This document shows, piece after piece, positions 43,715-52,674 of a DNA stretch of 64,000 nt. The position numbers and the translations under genes were made by a program. The first letter of the stretch is position 1. The number at the start of each line of letters is the position of its first letter. This DNA is from Pontibacter harenae. GTDB lineage: Bacteria > Bacteroidota > Bacteroidia > Cytophagales > Hymenobacteraceae. The DNA is taken from the NCBI RefSeq assembly GCF_020907245.1, contig NZ_JAJJWH010000004.1:62001-126000 (forward strand), written 5' to 3'. Under the pieces are notes generated by a model that was not told the DNA's origin, did no database searches, and saw only the letters and a list, made by a program, of their open reading frames with translations.

Positions 43715-44080
43715 TCATTCTGTTTTTTTGTTTTCGATCATGTCAATAATCTCTTTCAGTTCGGCTGCGCTTATCTGCTTTTCTTTAGCGAAAAAGGCCA
43801 CGAGTTCTTTGTAGGAGTTTTTAAAGTAGTCTCCTACAAAGCCTTTCATGAAGCGCTTTTTGTAGTCTTCGGCTTTGATGATAGGCGTGTAGCGGTAGGT
43901 GTTCCCAAACTTCTCGCTGGAGAGGTATTCCTTTTTCTCAAGGTTCTTTACAGTAGAGGCCAGTGTGGTGTAAGGCGGTTTCGGCTCAGGCAGCCGTTCC
44001 AGAAAATCCTTGATGAACCCGCCATCTAACTCCCAGATTATCTGCATAGCCTCCTCTTCCTGTTGTGTTAACTTTTCCAT
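43715..44080 (-). CDS. BlaI/MecI/CopY family transcriptional repressor
   Basis: The 121-residue winged-helix repressor has KLTQQEEEAMQIIWELDGGFIKDFLERLPEPKPPYTTLASTVKNLEKKEYL at its N-terminus. A C-terminal dimerisation helix bundle follows. Proteins of this family are cleaved by the partner M56 protease, which releases the operon. The partner gene begins 1 base downstream, and two palindromes lie directly in front of the start codon, so autoregulation is likely. No beta-lactamase gene is nearby. Confidence 0.92.
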   Translation of the reverse strand: MEKLTQQEEEAMQIIWELDGGFIKDFLERLPEPKPPYTTLASTVKNLEKKEYLSSEKFGNTYRYTPIIKAEDYKKRFMKGFVGDYFKNSYKELVAFFAKEKQISAAELKEIIDMIENKKTE

Positions 44081-44084
44081 AGTA

Positions 44085-44120
44085 TTACGATATTTCCGTA
44101 TAATTACGAATATTTCGTAA
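44085..44120. promoter_or_regulatory. Tandem operator for the BlaI-like repressor
   Basis: TTACGAATATTTCGTAA (44104-44120) has perfect 7-bp arms around a 3-base spacer. A degenerate copy, TTACGATATTTCCGTA, lies at 44085-44100. They sit 4-40 bases upstream of blaI. The match of gene and palindromes supports operator function; actual binding is inferred. Confidence 0.75.
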
Positions 44121-44237
44121 TAAAGTCAATGCGCTTGGAGGATATTTTAAAATATTTATTATCATGAACTTATGGATGCTCATTAACCCAGAAAAAGGCG
44201 TGGTGGCTGTTAAAATATCTTTACCAGCTTATCTTGC

Positions 44238-44286
44238 GTCTATTATTAGAAGTCTAACATCTAATCTCTAACTTCTAAAATCTTAC
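44238..44286 (+). repeat. Degenerate heptamer array upstream of the quinone oxidoreductase gene
   Basis: Seven in-phase 7-base units run to two bases before the ATG at 44289. The last five are clear, for example GTCTAAC and ATCTAAT. It is the longest clean heptamer array in the window. Confidence 0.78.
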
Positions 44287-44288
44287 GA

Positions 44289-45269
44289 ATGAAAGCGATA
44301 CTTGTAAAACAACCTGGCGGACCAGAGCAGCTGGAACTAGGGGAATATGAGCAGCCTCTGCCGAACTCTAACGAACTGTTAGTGCGGGTGCATGCCACTG
44401 CCTTGAACAGAGCTGATACACTACAGCGTGAAGGTAAGTACCCGCCGCCAAAGGGTGCGAGTCCGCTACTGGGGCTGGAGATGGCAGGGGAGGTGGTAGA
44501 GGCAGGTATAAACTGCAGCAGGTTTAAAAAAGGCGACAAGGTATTTGGTTTGCTACCAGGCGGTGGCTACGCAGAGTATGCCATCATAAGCGAAGCCATG
44601 GCCATGCCTGTACCTGCCCATCTAAGCATGGAAGAGGCAACTGCCATACCTGAAGTGTTTCTAACGGCTTATCAGGCGTTGGTGTGGCTTGGAAGGCTAC
44701 AGGCAGGAGAGCACGTGTTAGTTCATGCAGGAGCCAGTGGCGTAGGTACGGCTGCGATACAGCTGGCGCGCGCGCTAAATGCGGAGGTGCTGGTAACAGC
44801 ATCTGAACATAAATTACAGGCCTGCCTCGATTTAGGAGCAAACAAAGCTATAAACTATAAAGATGTATCTTTTGATGATGCCGTGCTGGCACATACCAAC
44901 TCAGAGGGCGTCGATGTAATCGTGGATTTTATAGGAGGGCCCTACTTCAAAAAGAACCTCGACTGTCTCCGCACCGACGGTAGATTGGTAATGCTGGCTA
45001 CACTTGGCGGCGGGAAGATAGATGAACTGGATTTGCGCAAAATATTGGCGAAGCGGCTGCAGGTAATTGGCTCCACCTTACGCTCCCGCTCTAGAGAATA
45101 CCAGGTAAAACTGACGGAGGAAATGAGCGCTTTTGCTTTACCTCTCTTCGAAAGTGGCGATATAAAGCCTGTCGTTGATTCTGTATTTGATTGGAAAGAT
45201 GTAGCCGAGGCGCATCGGTACATGGAGCAGAACAAGAATATAGGCAAAATTGTGCTGCGGGTAGGTTGA
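44289..45269 (+). CDS. NAD(P)H quinone oxidoreductase, PIG3/QOR type MDR
   Basis: The 326-residue protein is a zinc-free medium-chain dehydrogenase/reductase. It has HATALNRADTLQREGKYPPP, GLEMAGEVVEAG and the NADPH-binding loop HAGASGVGTAAIQLARAL. DFIGGPYFKKNLDCL follows. The set matches the PIG3 (TP53I3-like) quinone oxidoreductases; the physiological electron acceptor is unknown. It is divergent from blaI and convergent with an RNA modification gene. Confidence 0.9.
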   Translation: MKAILVKQPGGPEQLELGEYEQPLPNSNELLVRVHATALNRADTLQREGKYPPPKGASPLLGLEMAGEVVEAGINCSRFKKGDKVFGLLPGGGYAEYAIISEAMAMPVPAHLSMEEATAIPEVFLTAYQALVWLGRLQAGEHVLVHAGASGVGTAAIQLARALNAEVLVTASEHKLQACLDLGANKAINYKDVSFDDAVLAHTNSEGVDVIVDFIGGPYFKKNLDCLRTDGRLVMLATLGGGKIDELDLRKILAKRLQVIGSTLRSRSREYQVKLTEEMSAFALPLFESGDIKPVVDSVFDWKDVAEAHRYMEQNKNIGKIVLRVG

Positions 45270-45340
45270 GGCTTGACAAAAGTCTTTTGAATGACAAAAG
45301 ATAAGTAGGCGGAGGTACAGTTGGCAATTTATCAAGGTGG

Positions 45341-45396
45341 CTAAAAGGCAAAGGACAAAAGAGAAGTGCAAGTTTGTCTTTTGCCTTTTAGTTCTT
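45341..45396. terminator. Bidirectional terminator between convergent genes
   Basis: There is a 19-bp stem (45341-45359 with 45373-45391) with one G-T pair. A T-rich tail lies on the + strand. Confidence 0.8.
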
Positions 45397-45405
45397 TTAC
45401 CAGAG

Positions 45406-46119
45406 TTAAGAATGTGCTCGTAGCTGCTTCACCAGCACAGCAAAATCTTTAGGGTAAGGAGCCTCTACTTTTACTTTCTCACCGTCTAATAGCGTAAAGC
45501 CGATAGTTTGGGAGTGGAGTGCAAAACGCTTGATTAGCGGTTGTTCCTCCGTTTGCTGCTTTAGGTTAAAGCCTCGTTTCAGGCTGCTCAGGTACACGTT
45601 TTCACCGCCATATAGTTCGTCGCCTACAATAGGAGCTTTCAGGAAAGACAGGTGTATGCGTATCTGGTGCAGGCGGCCTGTTACAGGCATACACTCCACC
45701 AACGTATGGCGGCTATAGTTCTCTAGGGTGGTAAAGTACGTCTCAGCAGGTTTTCCTTTTGGCGTAAGTTTCGCCACGCCTTTGGCACTCGGAAAAATAG
45801 ACCTGTTCACCAGTTCGTCCTCAAATTTATGGATACCGTTGGCAACGGCATGGTATACTTTATACACCTCGCGCGCCTCAAACTGCATGGCCACGTGGCG
45901 GTACGTCTCTGGGCTTTTGGCAAACACCAAACAACCCGAGGTGTCCTTATCCAAACGGTGGCAGGCCTGAAGGTCAGGGTTGTGCTGCTTTGCAAGTTTA
46001 AGAAGGTTGGTCGTGTTCGGCGTGCGGTCTTCCAGCGTAGCCAGAAAAGGCGGCTTGTTCACCACCAGGTACTCATCATTCTCAAATATGATTAGGTCTT
46101 TAAAGACAGGATATTTCAT
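45406..46119 (-). CDS. RluA-family RNA pseudouridine synthase
   Basis: The 237-residue protein is the catalytic domain of the RluA group. The catalytic aspartate is in CHRLDKDTSGCLVFAK; LVECMPVTGRLHQIRIHL and APIVGDELYGGE follow. It lacks an S4 domain. The target uridine (23S rRNA or tRNA) cannot be told from the sequence. It has its own promoter match at 46172. Confidence 0.9.
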   Translation of the reverse strand: MKYPVFKDLIIFENDEYLVVNKPPFLATLEDRTPNTTNLLKLAKQHNPDLQACHRLDKDTSGCLVFAKSPETYRHVAMQFEAREVYKVYHAVANGIHKFEDELVNRSIFPSAKGVAKLTPKGKPAETYFTTLENYSRHTLVECMPVTGRLHQIRIHLSFLKAPIVGDELYGGENVYLSSLKRGFNLKQQTEEQPLIKRFALHSQTIGFTLLDGEKVKVEAPYPKDFAVLVKQLRAHS

Positions 46120-46171
46120 CTACTTATACTATAAATTCAGTTACAGCTAAGGTTTACAGCTGTTTATTTTG

Positions 46172-46179
46172 CAAAGATA
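46172..46179 (-). promoter_or_regulatory. Candidate -7 element of the pseudouridine synthase gene
   Basis: TATCTTTG on the minus strand fits TAnnTTTG, with a predicted start near 46165 and a leader of about 45 bases. Confidence 0.5.
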
Positions 46180-46242
46180 CTGAATTTTTACGTGCTCTGT
46201 TGTCTGCAGCGGTTGATGTGCGATCTTGTATTTTCATTCCTG

Positions 46243-46305
46243 TTCATCACTTTACATTAAGCGGTTTCTCCCGTTTCATCACATCTTTTGCCATCTTCAT
46301 CACAT
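46243..46305 (+). promoter_or_regulatory. TTCATCAC direct repeats upstream of the LytS/LytTR operon
   Basis: TTCATCACAT occurs at 46275-46284 and 46296-46305, exactly 21 bases apart. A shorter copy, TTCATCAC, lies at 46243-46250. Direct repeats two helical turns apart are the geometry bound by LytTR-domain regulators, and the operon downstream encodes one. Confidence 0.6.
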
Positions 46306-46361
46306 TTATTTTTCTGCTTTAGAACTTACCTGTAAGATTGTATCAAAACAAAAACACGACG

Positions 46362-47849
46362 ATGCGTTACAGAAAAATTGAGTTTTGGGTAATAACAGGG
46401 GTTTTTATCTTTATCATTTTCAGCTTTGTGCAGGAGGCGGCAAGTATTCTTAGCCGCTACGATAACTATGACATGCAATACTACGGCCAGCACTTTCTAG
46501 AAAGAGGCCTGCGCTTCGATTACCTACAGCACCATACTTACCCATTGCTGGCTTATTACCTCACAGTATACCTATCCTTTCTGATCGTTAATTTTTATAT
46601 TTATCCAAAGCTCTACCTGAAAAAGGACTATACCTTAATGGTACTCCTCGGGCTGCTGGTTTACTTTGGTGTTGTTATCTCTTTTTCAGTTACCGACACT
46701 TGGTACAAAGGATATATGCAGGTGGGGTTTGGTTACTTCTTCTTTAAAAACCTGGTGCTGATAATTGTACTACTTGGAGGCTACACGCTATACATTTTTA
46801 TAAAAGAAGCAGCCAAGAAGTACTACATGCTTCATGAAAGAAGTGTTGAAGGTATTATGCCTGATGTAAAGCGGGATGTGCAGATAGTAGGAAGCATATG
46901 GATAGGTGTATTGCTGCTAATTACGTTTTCGTATGACGAAGATGTATGGGCATTTTGGTTTACAATGGTACCTTGTGCTTATTTCTTATACGCCTTGAAC
47001 AGGTATATACTTTTGCCAGAATATGAACTGAATAGCAAGCTGCTTTGGCCATACTTGGTTAAGTTACTTTCTTATTCGTTGTTGCTTATCATTCCTTTCG
47101 TGCTCGTTTTCTGTGCTATCATAAACAACTTTGAAGAAGAAATATTTTTTATATTTTGGATTGGGCAACTGTTTGTAATTGGTACGTTGTCATGGTTGGT
47201 TCACAGAGCAGGTAAAAAGAAAATGAACCAAATTGTTACTTTAAAGAAAGAGCTCGGGCAAACTACGGCAGATCTTCAGTTTCTGCGTTCTCAAATTAAC
47301 CCGCACTTTTTGTTTAATGCCCTCAATACGCTGTACGGTACTGCTTTGCAAGAAAACAGCGAACGCACCGCACAAGGTATACAAATGCTCGGCGACATGA
47401 TGCGGTTTATGATTCATGAAAACCACCAACAGAAAATTCTGCTTTCGCGTGAGATAGAGTACATGCGAAACTACATCGAGTTGCAGTCGCTACGGGTATC
47501 TACATCGCCAGATATCAGCATTGAGGCTAAAATAGAAGATGTGCTGGAAGAGAAGTTTATAGCGCCGATGCTGCTCATTCCGTTTGTAGAGAATGCCTTT
47601 AAGCACGGTATAAGTTTAAAGCATAAGTCCTGGATTAGAATAACGCTGCACTGCAAGGATAACAACCTGTACTTCGATGTATATAACAGCACGCATCCTA
47701 AGCAGGAGCAAGACCCAGAAAAGGATCAGTCGGGTATAGGATTGGAGAATGTGAAGCAGCGCCTGGCTTTGCTGTACCCTGCAAAGCACGAGTTAGTGAT
47801 AAGAGAAACATCCGAAGAGTATTTTGTGCACCTGACGCTGCAGTTGTAA
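46362..47849 (+). CDS. LytS/YehU-type membrane sensor histidine kinase
   Basis: The 495-residue protein has about eight membrane helices in the first 290 residues, a short coiled coil and then the His_kinase domain with H315 in QINPHFLFNALNTLYG. An HATPase with PFVENAFKHGI and GIGLENVKQRLALLYP follows. This type of kinase signals to LytTR regulators. I start at the ATG at 46362; a TTG eight codons upstream is less likely. The stimulus is unknown and no dedicated sensor domain outside the membrane is visible. Confidence 0.92.
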   Translation: MRYRKIEFWVITGVFIFIIFSFVQEAASILSRYDNYDMQYYGQHFLERGLRFDYLQHHTYPLLAYYLTVYLSFLIVNFYIYPKLYLKKDYTLMVLLGLLVYFGVVISFSVTDTWYKGYMQVGFGYFFFKNLVLIIVLLGGYTLYIFIKEAAKKYYMLHERSVEGIMPDVKRDVQIVGSIWIGVLLLITFSYDEDVWAFWFTMVPCAYFLYALNRYILLPEYELNSKLLWPYLVKLLSYSLLLIIPFVLVFCAIINNFEEEIFFIFWIGQLFVIGTLSWLVHRAGKKKMNQIVTLKKELGQTTADLQFLRSQINPHFLFNALNTLYGTALQENSERTAQGIQMLGDMMRFMIHENHQQKILLSREIEYMRNYIELQSLRVSTSPDISIEAKIEDVLEEKFIAPMLLIPFVENAFKHGISLKHKSWIRITLHCKDNNLYFDVYNSTHPKQEQDPEKDQSGIGLENVKQRLALLYPAKHELVIRETSEEYFVHLTLQL

Positions 47850-47915
47850 AGCATTTACAGTAGGTGGTAAATATGGTGGAAAGGTGTATCTTAAGCTTGC
47901 AAACGGACAAAGAAC

Positions 47916-48587
47916 ATGAAAGCAATTGCGATAGATGATGAGCCAATGGCGCTGGAGGTGGTACGGTCGCTTGCTGCCAAAGTACCTTACCTGGAACTAG
48001 AGGCTTGCTTTACGGACGCCTTTAAAGCGCTGGAGTATTTGCAGCATGAGCCTGTAGACCTGCTCTTCCTGGACATTAAGATGCCTGATATTACAGGTTT
48101 GGAATTTGTGACGAGCCTGCAGAAAAAGCCACTGGTCATTTTTACCACCGCCTATTCCGAACACGCAGTTGTCAGTTTTGAGCTAGATGCCACCGATTAT
48201 CTGCTGAAGCCTTTTTCACTGGCCAGGTTTGTGAAAGCCTGCAACAAAGCACAAGAGCTGTTGCAGCTACGAAGTGCATCGGTTGCTCCAAAAGATAATA
48301 TCTTTCTAAAAGTAGGTTACGAGCAGGTAAAGGTGCTTTATGATGAAATCTTATACTTAGAGGCTGCTGGTAATTACATCACCTTTGTGCTGGAAAGCAA
48401 AAAGCTTTTAACCCGGATGACAATAAGTGAAGTGTGTGAACTTCTTCCAACTGATAGGTTCTCCCGTGTGCACCGTTCTTATATTGTCGCTAAAGACAAA
48501 GTAGAAAAGATAGAACGCCACCAGGTGTGTATAAGAGGGAATTGTGTACCCGTTGGGGCATCTTATATGCAGCAACTACAGGTGTAA
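47916..48587 (+). CDS. LytTR-family response regulator
   Basis: The 223-residue protein has a receiver domain with D8-D9 and phospho-acceptor D53 (LLFLDIKMPDITG). A C-terminal LytTR DNA-binding domain covers about residues 125-220 (NIFLKVGYEQVKVLYDEILYLEAAGNYITF... FSRVHRSYIVAKDKV). It is 66 bases behind its kinase. LytTR proteins bind direct repeats, and a matching repeat lies upstream of the operon. Confidence 0.95.
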   Translation: MKAIAIDDEPMALEVVRSLAAKVPYLELEACFTDAFKALEYLQHEPVDLLFLDIKMPDITGLEFVTSLQKKPLVIFTTAYSEHAVVSFELDATDYLLKPFSLARFVKACNKAQELLQLRSASVAPKDNIFLKVGYEQVKVLYDEILYLEAAGNYITFVLESKKLLTRMTISEVCELLPTDRFSRVHRSYIVAKDKVEKIERHQVCIRGNCVPVGASYMQQLQV

Positions 48588-48683
48588 GTTTGAATATATA
48601 AAATACCTGTGGCTAAACAAGAAATGAAATTTTCATCCTGTTCTCCAGTCATCAGGTTTCAAGAAGAATGCTCTATCATGGTG

Positions 48684-49724
48684 CTACTCCTTCTTTGCCT
48701 TCAGAAGTTTAAAGCGAAGAGTAGTGCCTTTGTCCACCACACTTTTTACAGCTATAAAAGATCGGTGCGCCTCCACAATGTGCTTGCAAATGGCAAGCCC
48801 TAAACCAGTGCTGCTAGTGTCGCGGGCGCGGCTTTTGTCGATACGGTAAAAGCGCTCGAAAATACGGTTTATGTGCTCCAGTGCTATGCCTTTGCCGTCA
48901 TCTTTTACGGTAATAGTATACTTCTTGCGGCCCTCATCAAACGTAACCCAGATGTTGCCTCCCTTTCTTCCATACTTTATAGCATTATCTATTAAGTTGA
49001 TAAATACCTGCCGCATACGGTTAGGGTCTGCATAGAGCATAATTTGTTCGTCAGGAGTAGCTTCAAGGTGCAGTGTTACTTGGTGCATGCTTGCTTTCTG
49101 CTCCAACTGTTCGAAAACTTCACGTATCAATTGAGCAGCATCAAAGTTTCGCTTCTGCATCTTTACCACCCCTTTCTCAAACTGAGAGATACTGATCAGG
49201 TCTTGCACCAGAGCATCTAGCCCGTCAAGGCTCTTGGCAGCTTTCTGCAGAAACTTATCGCGCACATTTGGGTCGTCCATGGCGCCATCTAGTAAGGTAT
49301 GTATAAAGCCCTGGGCAGCAAAAATAGGTGTTTTCAGTTCATGCGATACATCGGCCAAAAACTCCCGTCGCATGTCTTGTAAGTGCTTTAGTTCGTCTAT
49401 CTCTTGCTGCTTGCGCTCGGCTATCTGGTAAATGTCATCCTTTATCCTTTTAAGCGGGTCGGCGGTAAATGTGGACTTGCTTTCCGCCCTTTTGTAGTCC
49501 TGCTTCTTTATTTTCTCAAGGCTGGAGTATATGTTTTTTATTTCACGGAAAACCAGTGCCTCATAGGAGAAATGTATCAGCAGAAAGCATGCGATAAACA
49601 CTATCGCCAGCGCAACTATAATTCCCTCGAAGGAGAAGTATCTGGCTAAAGCAAGAAAGGCGGTAAGCACAAGTGCTACCGCCAGTGATATTAAAAGAGC
49701 AAGCGTACGCGAGTTTAAATTCAT
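48684..49724 (-). CDS. Sensor histidine kinase (PhoR-like)
   Basis: The 346-residue protein has two membrane helices (about 7-27 and 34-52) with almost no loop between them. A short HAMP-like or coiled-coil linker follows. HisKA has H128 (ADVSHELKTPIFAAQGF), and HATPase has FINLIDNAIKYG, VKDDGKGIALEHI and STGLGLAICKHIVEAH. The lack of a periplasmic domain suggests that it senses from the membrane or inside. It is 3 bases downstream of its response regulator. Confidence 0.93.
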   Translation of the reverse strand: MNLNSRTLALLISLAVALVLTAFLALARYFSFEGIIVALAIVFIACFLLIHFSYEALVFREIKNIYSSLEKIKKQDYKRAESKSTFTADPLKRIKDDIYQIAERKQQEIDELKHLQDMRREFLADVSHELKTPIFAAQGFIHTLLDGAMDDPNVRDKFLQKAAKSLDGLDALVQDLISISQFEKGVVKMQKRNFDAAQLIREVFEQLEQKASMHQVTLHLEATPDEQIMLYADPNRMRQVFINLIDNAIKYGRKGGNIWVTFDEGRKKYTITVKDDGKGIALEHINRIFERFYRIDKSRARDTSSTGLGLAICKHIVEAHRSFIAVKSVVDKGTTLRFKLLKAKKE

Positions 49725-49727
49725 GCA

Positions 49728-50456
49728 TTAGTCGGTGTTAAACTTATAACCGACACCTTTTATGGTTTTAATATTATCTTCTCCTATTTTTTCCCGCACT
49801 TTTCTGATGTGTACATCCACCGTTCGGGCAATAACATATACATCGTTACCCCAAACATTATTCAGAAGCTCTTCTCTTGTATAAACTTTGTTTGGCGTAG
49901 CAGCCAGGAAAGATAATAATTCAAATTCTTTTTTAGGTAATGTAATTTTGTCTTCGCCTTTGTACACGGCAAAACTGGTGCGGTCAATACGCAGGCCACT
50001 GATTTCTATTACCTGTTCCTGTTCTTCGTTCTGTGCCTCACGACGGGTAAACGCTGCTAAGCGGCTAAGTAAGGCGCGTGGTTTTATGGGCTTAGTTATA
50101 AAATCGTCTGCTCCAGCGTCAAAGGCGGCCACTTCGGAGAACTCCTCTGCCCGTGCCGTCAGGAAAATGACGTGCGTGTTGCGGAACTCGTTCATTTCCC
50201 GTAACTGTCTGCATGCCGCAATGCCGTCCATTACAGGCATCATAACATCCATTAATATAATGTCGGGTTTAAAATGCTGTGCTACAGTAATAGCTTTCTT
50301 GCCGTTGTCTGCCTGTGCTACTTCATAGCCTTCCCGGGTCAGGTTGTACTGCAGTAGTTCAACAATGTCTGAGTCATCGTCTACTACTAAAATTTTGTAA
50401 TTTGTTGAAGGTTGCACGATATGAGGATTAAGTGTGTTATGGTTAACTTTGAACAA
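49728..50456 (-). CDS. OmpR/PhoB-family response regulator
   Basis: The 242-residue protein has a receiver domain (DDD at 26-28, phospho-acceptor D70 in DIILMDVMMPVMDG, K122 region in DDFITKPIKPRALL). A winged-helix DNA-binding domain covers about 145-240 (LPKKEFELLSFLAATPNKVYTREELLNNVWG). It heads the two-gene operon with the PhoR-like kinase. No phosphate transport genes are adjacent, so a Pho role is not shown. Confidence 0.95.
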   Translation of the reverse strand: MFKVNHNTLNPHIVQPSTNYKILVVDDDSDIVELLQYNLTREGYEVAQADNGKKAITVAQHFKPDIILMDVMMPVMDGIAACRQLREMNEFRNTHVIFLTARAEEFSEVAAFDAGADDFITKPIKPRALLSRLAAFTRREAQNEEQEQVIEISGLRIDRTSFAVYKGEDKITLPKKEFELLSFLAATPNKVYTREELLNNVWGNDVYVIARTVDVHIRKVREKIGEDNIKTIKGVGYKFNTD

Positions 50457-50542
50457 GGCCTGGCTTTCTTAAAACTAATATTTTTTGTTAAGGCTTTAGC
50501 TTTTGCTCTCAGAATCCTACGCTACTATCAATATTGCTACTA

Positions 50543-50550
50543 CAAAGATA
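50543..50550 (-). promoter_or_regulatory. Candidate -7 element of the PhoB/PhoR-like operon
   Basis: TATCTTTG on the minus strand fits TAnnTTTG. The predicted start near 50536 leaves a leader of about 80 bases. Confidence 0.5.
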
Positions 50551-50610
50551 AAGTACTATGTTTCATTTTAAACTGAGGTTATGAAATCATAATATTTTCT
50601 TAACATTGAA

Positions 50611-50660
50611 CAGATAAAAAGAGAAGGGCCAGCATTTGCTGGCCCTTCTCTTTTTATCTG
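50611..50660. terminator. 23-bp perfect hairpin overlapping the DUF3108 stop codon
   Basis: 50611-50633 pairs perfectly with 50638-50660 with loop ATTT. It has A/T-rich ends that provide T tracts both ways. The last codons and the stop (50654-50656) of the leftward DUF3108 gene lie within the stem. Confidence 0.85.
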
Positions 50661-51463
50661 TTTGCTAAGTACATCTTGTGCCGTAGGTTCTTGTATTCGT
50701 ACAGGTCTACCTTAACAGAGCCTACAAACATCTGGGCCTGTATAAGCACTGGTATCTTGTTTTTATCGTCTGACAGATAAACTATGATGGCGTCTTCACC
50801 ATTAAAGAGTTTATTGCTAGGCATTTTAGGAACAAGTTTTATGGCTTTTATATCACCAGCCAAGGTGCTTACTGTAGCGCGACCCTTATAGGTTACATCC
50901 ATATTAAACACTTCATCGTCAAAAAAGCCCTTTACTTTTATGACGTCGCCTATGCGATATTTTTGATAATCTAAGGTGCGTAGATAGTAAAACCCACTTA
51001 CAATGTCCTGCACGTCTGCTGGTACCTTAAAATTTTCAAATGTCTTGTCTTTAGACTTTTTTTGTGTTTCTACCAAAACAGTATTGTTGTAGTGGTTGAA
51101 AGTTGCTGTCTCTTTTTTGCGATATTTGCCCTCTTCTATGTTGCGGAATGAGCGCTGTGGTATAAGGGCTGCGGTGTCTATGTAAGACTGCCAGGTATCG
51201 CGTATTCTTAAAAAGAAGTCAAAAGAGCTGTTGCTTTTGCCGTGCACAGTGGCACGGTAGCAAGGCCTATTATTTACATAATAAATGGTAGGAGAGGTGT
51301 CTATTACTGCCTCAGCTGCTGTAATAATGCCATAATGAACTTTGTATTTCAGAACTTCGCCTGTTGTAAAACTTTCATTCTGTCTATTGCTAACAGTGCT
51401 TTTCGTTGCAAAACCGCACACCACCAGCACAATTAATACAGCTACAAGTAATATCTTTCTCAT
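50654..51463 (-). CDS. DUF3108 family secreted protein
   Basis: The 269-residue protein has a signal peptide or N-terminal anchor (MRKILLVAVLIVLVVCGFA). The DUF3108 hallmark GEVLKYKVHYGIITAAEAVI follows, then SSFDFFLRIRDTWQSYID and a beta-rich body. Members are periplasmic or outer-membrane associated and of unknown function. The stop codon lies inside the terminator stem. Confidence 0.85.
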   Translation of the reverse strand: MRKILLVAVLIVLVVCGFATKSTVSNRQNESFTTGEVLKYKVHYGIITAAEAVIDTSPTIYYVNNRPCYRATVHGKSNSSFDFFLRIRDTWQSYIDTAALIPQRSFRNIEEGKYRKKETATFNHYNNTVLVETQKKSKDKTFENFKVPADVQDIVSGFYYLRTLDYQKYRIGDVIKVKGFFDDEVFNMDVTYKGRATVSTLAGDIKAIKLVPKMPSNKLFNGEDAIIVYLSDDKNKIPVLIQAQMFVGSVKVDLYEYKNLRHKMYLANR

Positions 51464-51576
51464 CTACATCTCTGTTTAAGGTTCGCTCACCTTAACTCTT
51501 ATCAAGTTTTATACCAACTGGCTCTCGCACTTTTAAAGTAGCAAGTTTAACTATGTATTTCAACTTGTTATAAATA

Positions 51577-51608
51577 AAAAAAGGTGCCTTATGTAAGGCA
51601 CCTTTTTT
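51577..51608. terminator. Intrinsic terminator after recA
   Basis: There is a 14- or 15-bp perfect stem centred on 51592 (core AAGGTGCC/GGCACCTT), flanked by an A tract and a T tract, so it can act on both strands. Confidence 0.9.
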
Positions 51609-51633
51609 ATTACTTAAGGTTTGGGAACAAGGT

Positions 51634-52674
51634 TCATTCTCCTGTAGTGTCTTCTAATGCGGCAGCTACTTTCTCTGGCTCACCTTTTACAAGAGCTCTT
51701 ATTTTGCCCTCAATCTCTTCCATCAGTTCTGGGTTGTCCTGCAAGATGTTTTTAACACCATCGCGGCCCTGGCCTAATTTATCGCCGTTGTAAGAGAACC
51801 AAGATCCTGATTTCTGTACAATGCCCAGCTCAACACCAAGGTCCAGAATCTCACCTACTTTAGAGATGCCCTCACCGTACATTATATCAAACTCTACAAC
51901 TTTGAAAGGAGGCGCTACTTTGTTTTTCACCACCTTCACACGGGTACGGTTACCTGTAATGTTGTCGGCACTCTCTTTTATCTGGCCAATACGACGGATA
52001 TCCAGACGTACAGACGCATAGAATTTAAGTGCATTACCACCAGTAGTAGTTTCTGGATTACCAAACATCACACCGATTTTCTCACGCAGCTGGTTGATGA
52101 ATATACAGCAGCATCCTGTTTTGTTGATGGTACCAGTAAGCTTACGAAGCGCCTGCGACATTAAACGTGCCTGCAGACCCATTTTGCTATCACCCATGTC
52201 GCCTTCTAACTCGCCTTTTGGAACAAGTGCGGCAACAGAGTCAATAACAATAATATCTATAGCACCTGAACGAATCAGGTGATCAGCGATCTCTAGCGCC
52301 TGCTCACCGTTGTCTGGCTGAGAGATCAGTAGGTTTTCTGTATCAATTCCAAGTTTTCTGGCGTATGCTTTGTCGAACGCATGCTCCGCATCGATAAAAG
52401 CTGCCAAGCCACCTGCTTTTTGTGCTTCTGCAATGGCGTGCATAGTAAGCGTTGTTTTACCAGAAGATTCTGGGCCGTAGATCTCAACTATACGCCCTGC
52501 TGGCAAACCGCCAATGCCCAACGCAATGTCAAGCCCAAGTGAGCCTGTCGAGATAGCTGGCACATCTTCTACGTGGTTATCGCTCAGTTTCATAACTGTG
52601 CCTTTACCGTAGGTCTTGTCAAGCTTGTCAATCGTTAGCTGTAGGGCCTTAAGTTTTTCGTTGCTTACGCTCAT
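51634..52674 (-). CDS. recA: Recombinase RecA
   Basis: RecA forms filaments on single-stranded DNA for strand exchange and for SOS co-protease activity. The 346-residue protein has Walker [16 protein letters not shown], the [16 protein letters not shown]-type Walker B ([14 protein letters not shown]), loops [15 protein letters not shown] and [20 protein letters not shown], and an acidic end. I start at the ATG giving [13 protein letters not shown]; the longer frame to 52749 has an unrelated leader. No LexA box was recognised upstream. Confidence 0.98.
   Translation of the reverse strand: MSVSNEKLKALQLTIDKLDKTYGKGTVMKLSDNHVEDVPAISTGSLGLDIALGIGGLPAGRIVEIYGPESSGKTTLTMHAIAEAQKAGGLAAFIDAEHAFDKAYARKLGIDTENLLISQPDNGEQALEIADHLIRSGAIDIIVIDSVAALVPKGELEGDMGDSKMGLQARLMSQALRKLTGTINKTGCCCIFINQLREKIGVMFGNPETTTGGNALKFYASVRLDIRRIGQIKESADNITGNRTRVKVVKNKVAPPFKVVEFDIMYGEGISKVGEILDLGVELGIVQKSGSWFSYNGDKLGQGRDGVKNILQDNPELMEEIEGKIRALVKGEPEKVAAALEDTTGE

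Noticed and set aside
49728-50456. Naming the OmpR-type pair phoB/phoR
   Set aside because: Neither pst/phoU genes nor a Pho box is visible; family similarity alone does not establish a phosphate role.
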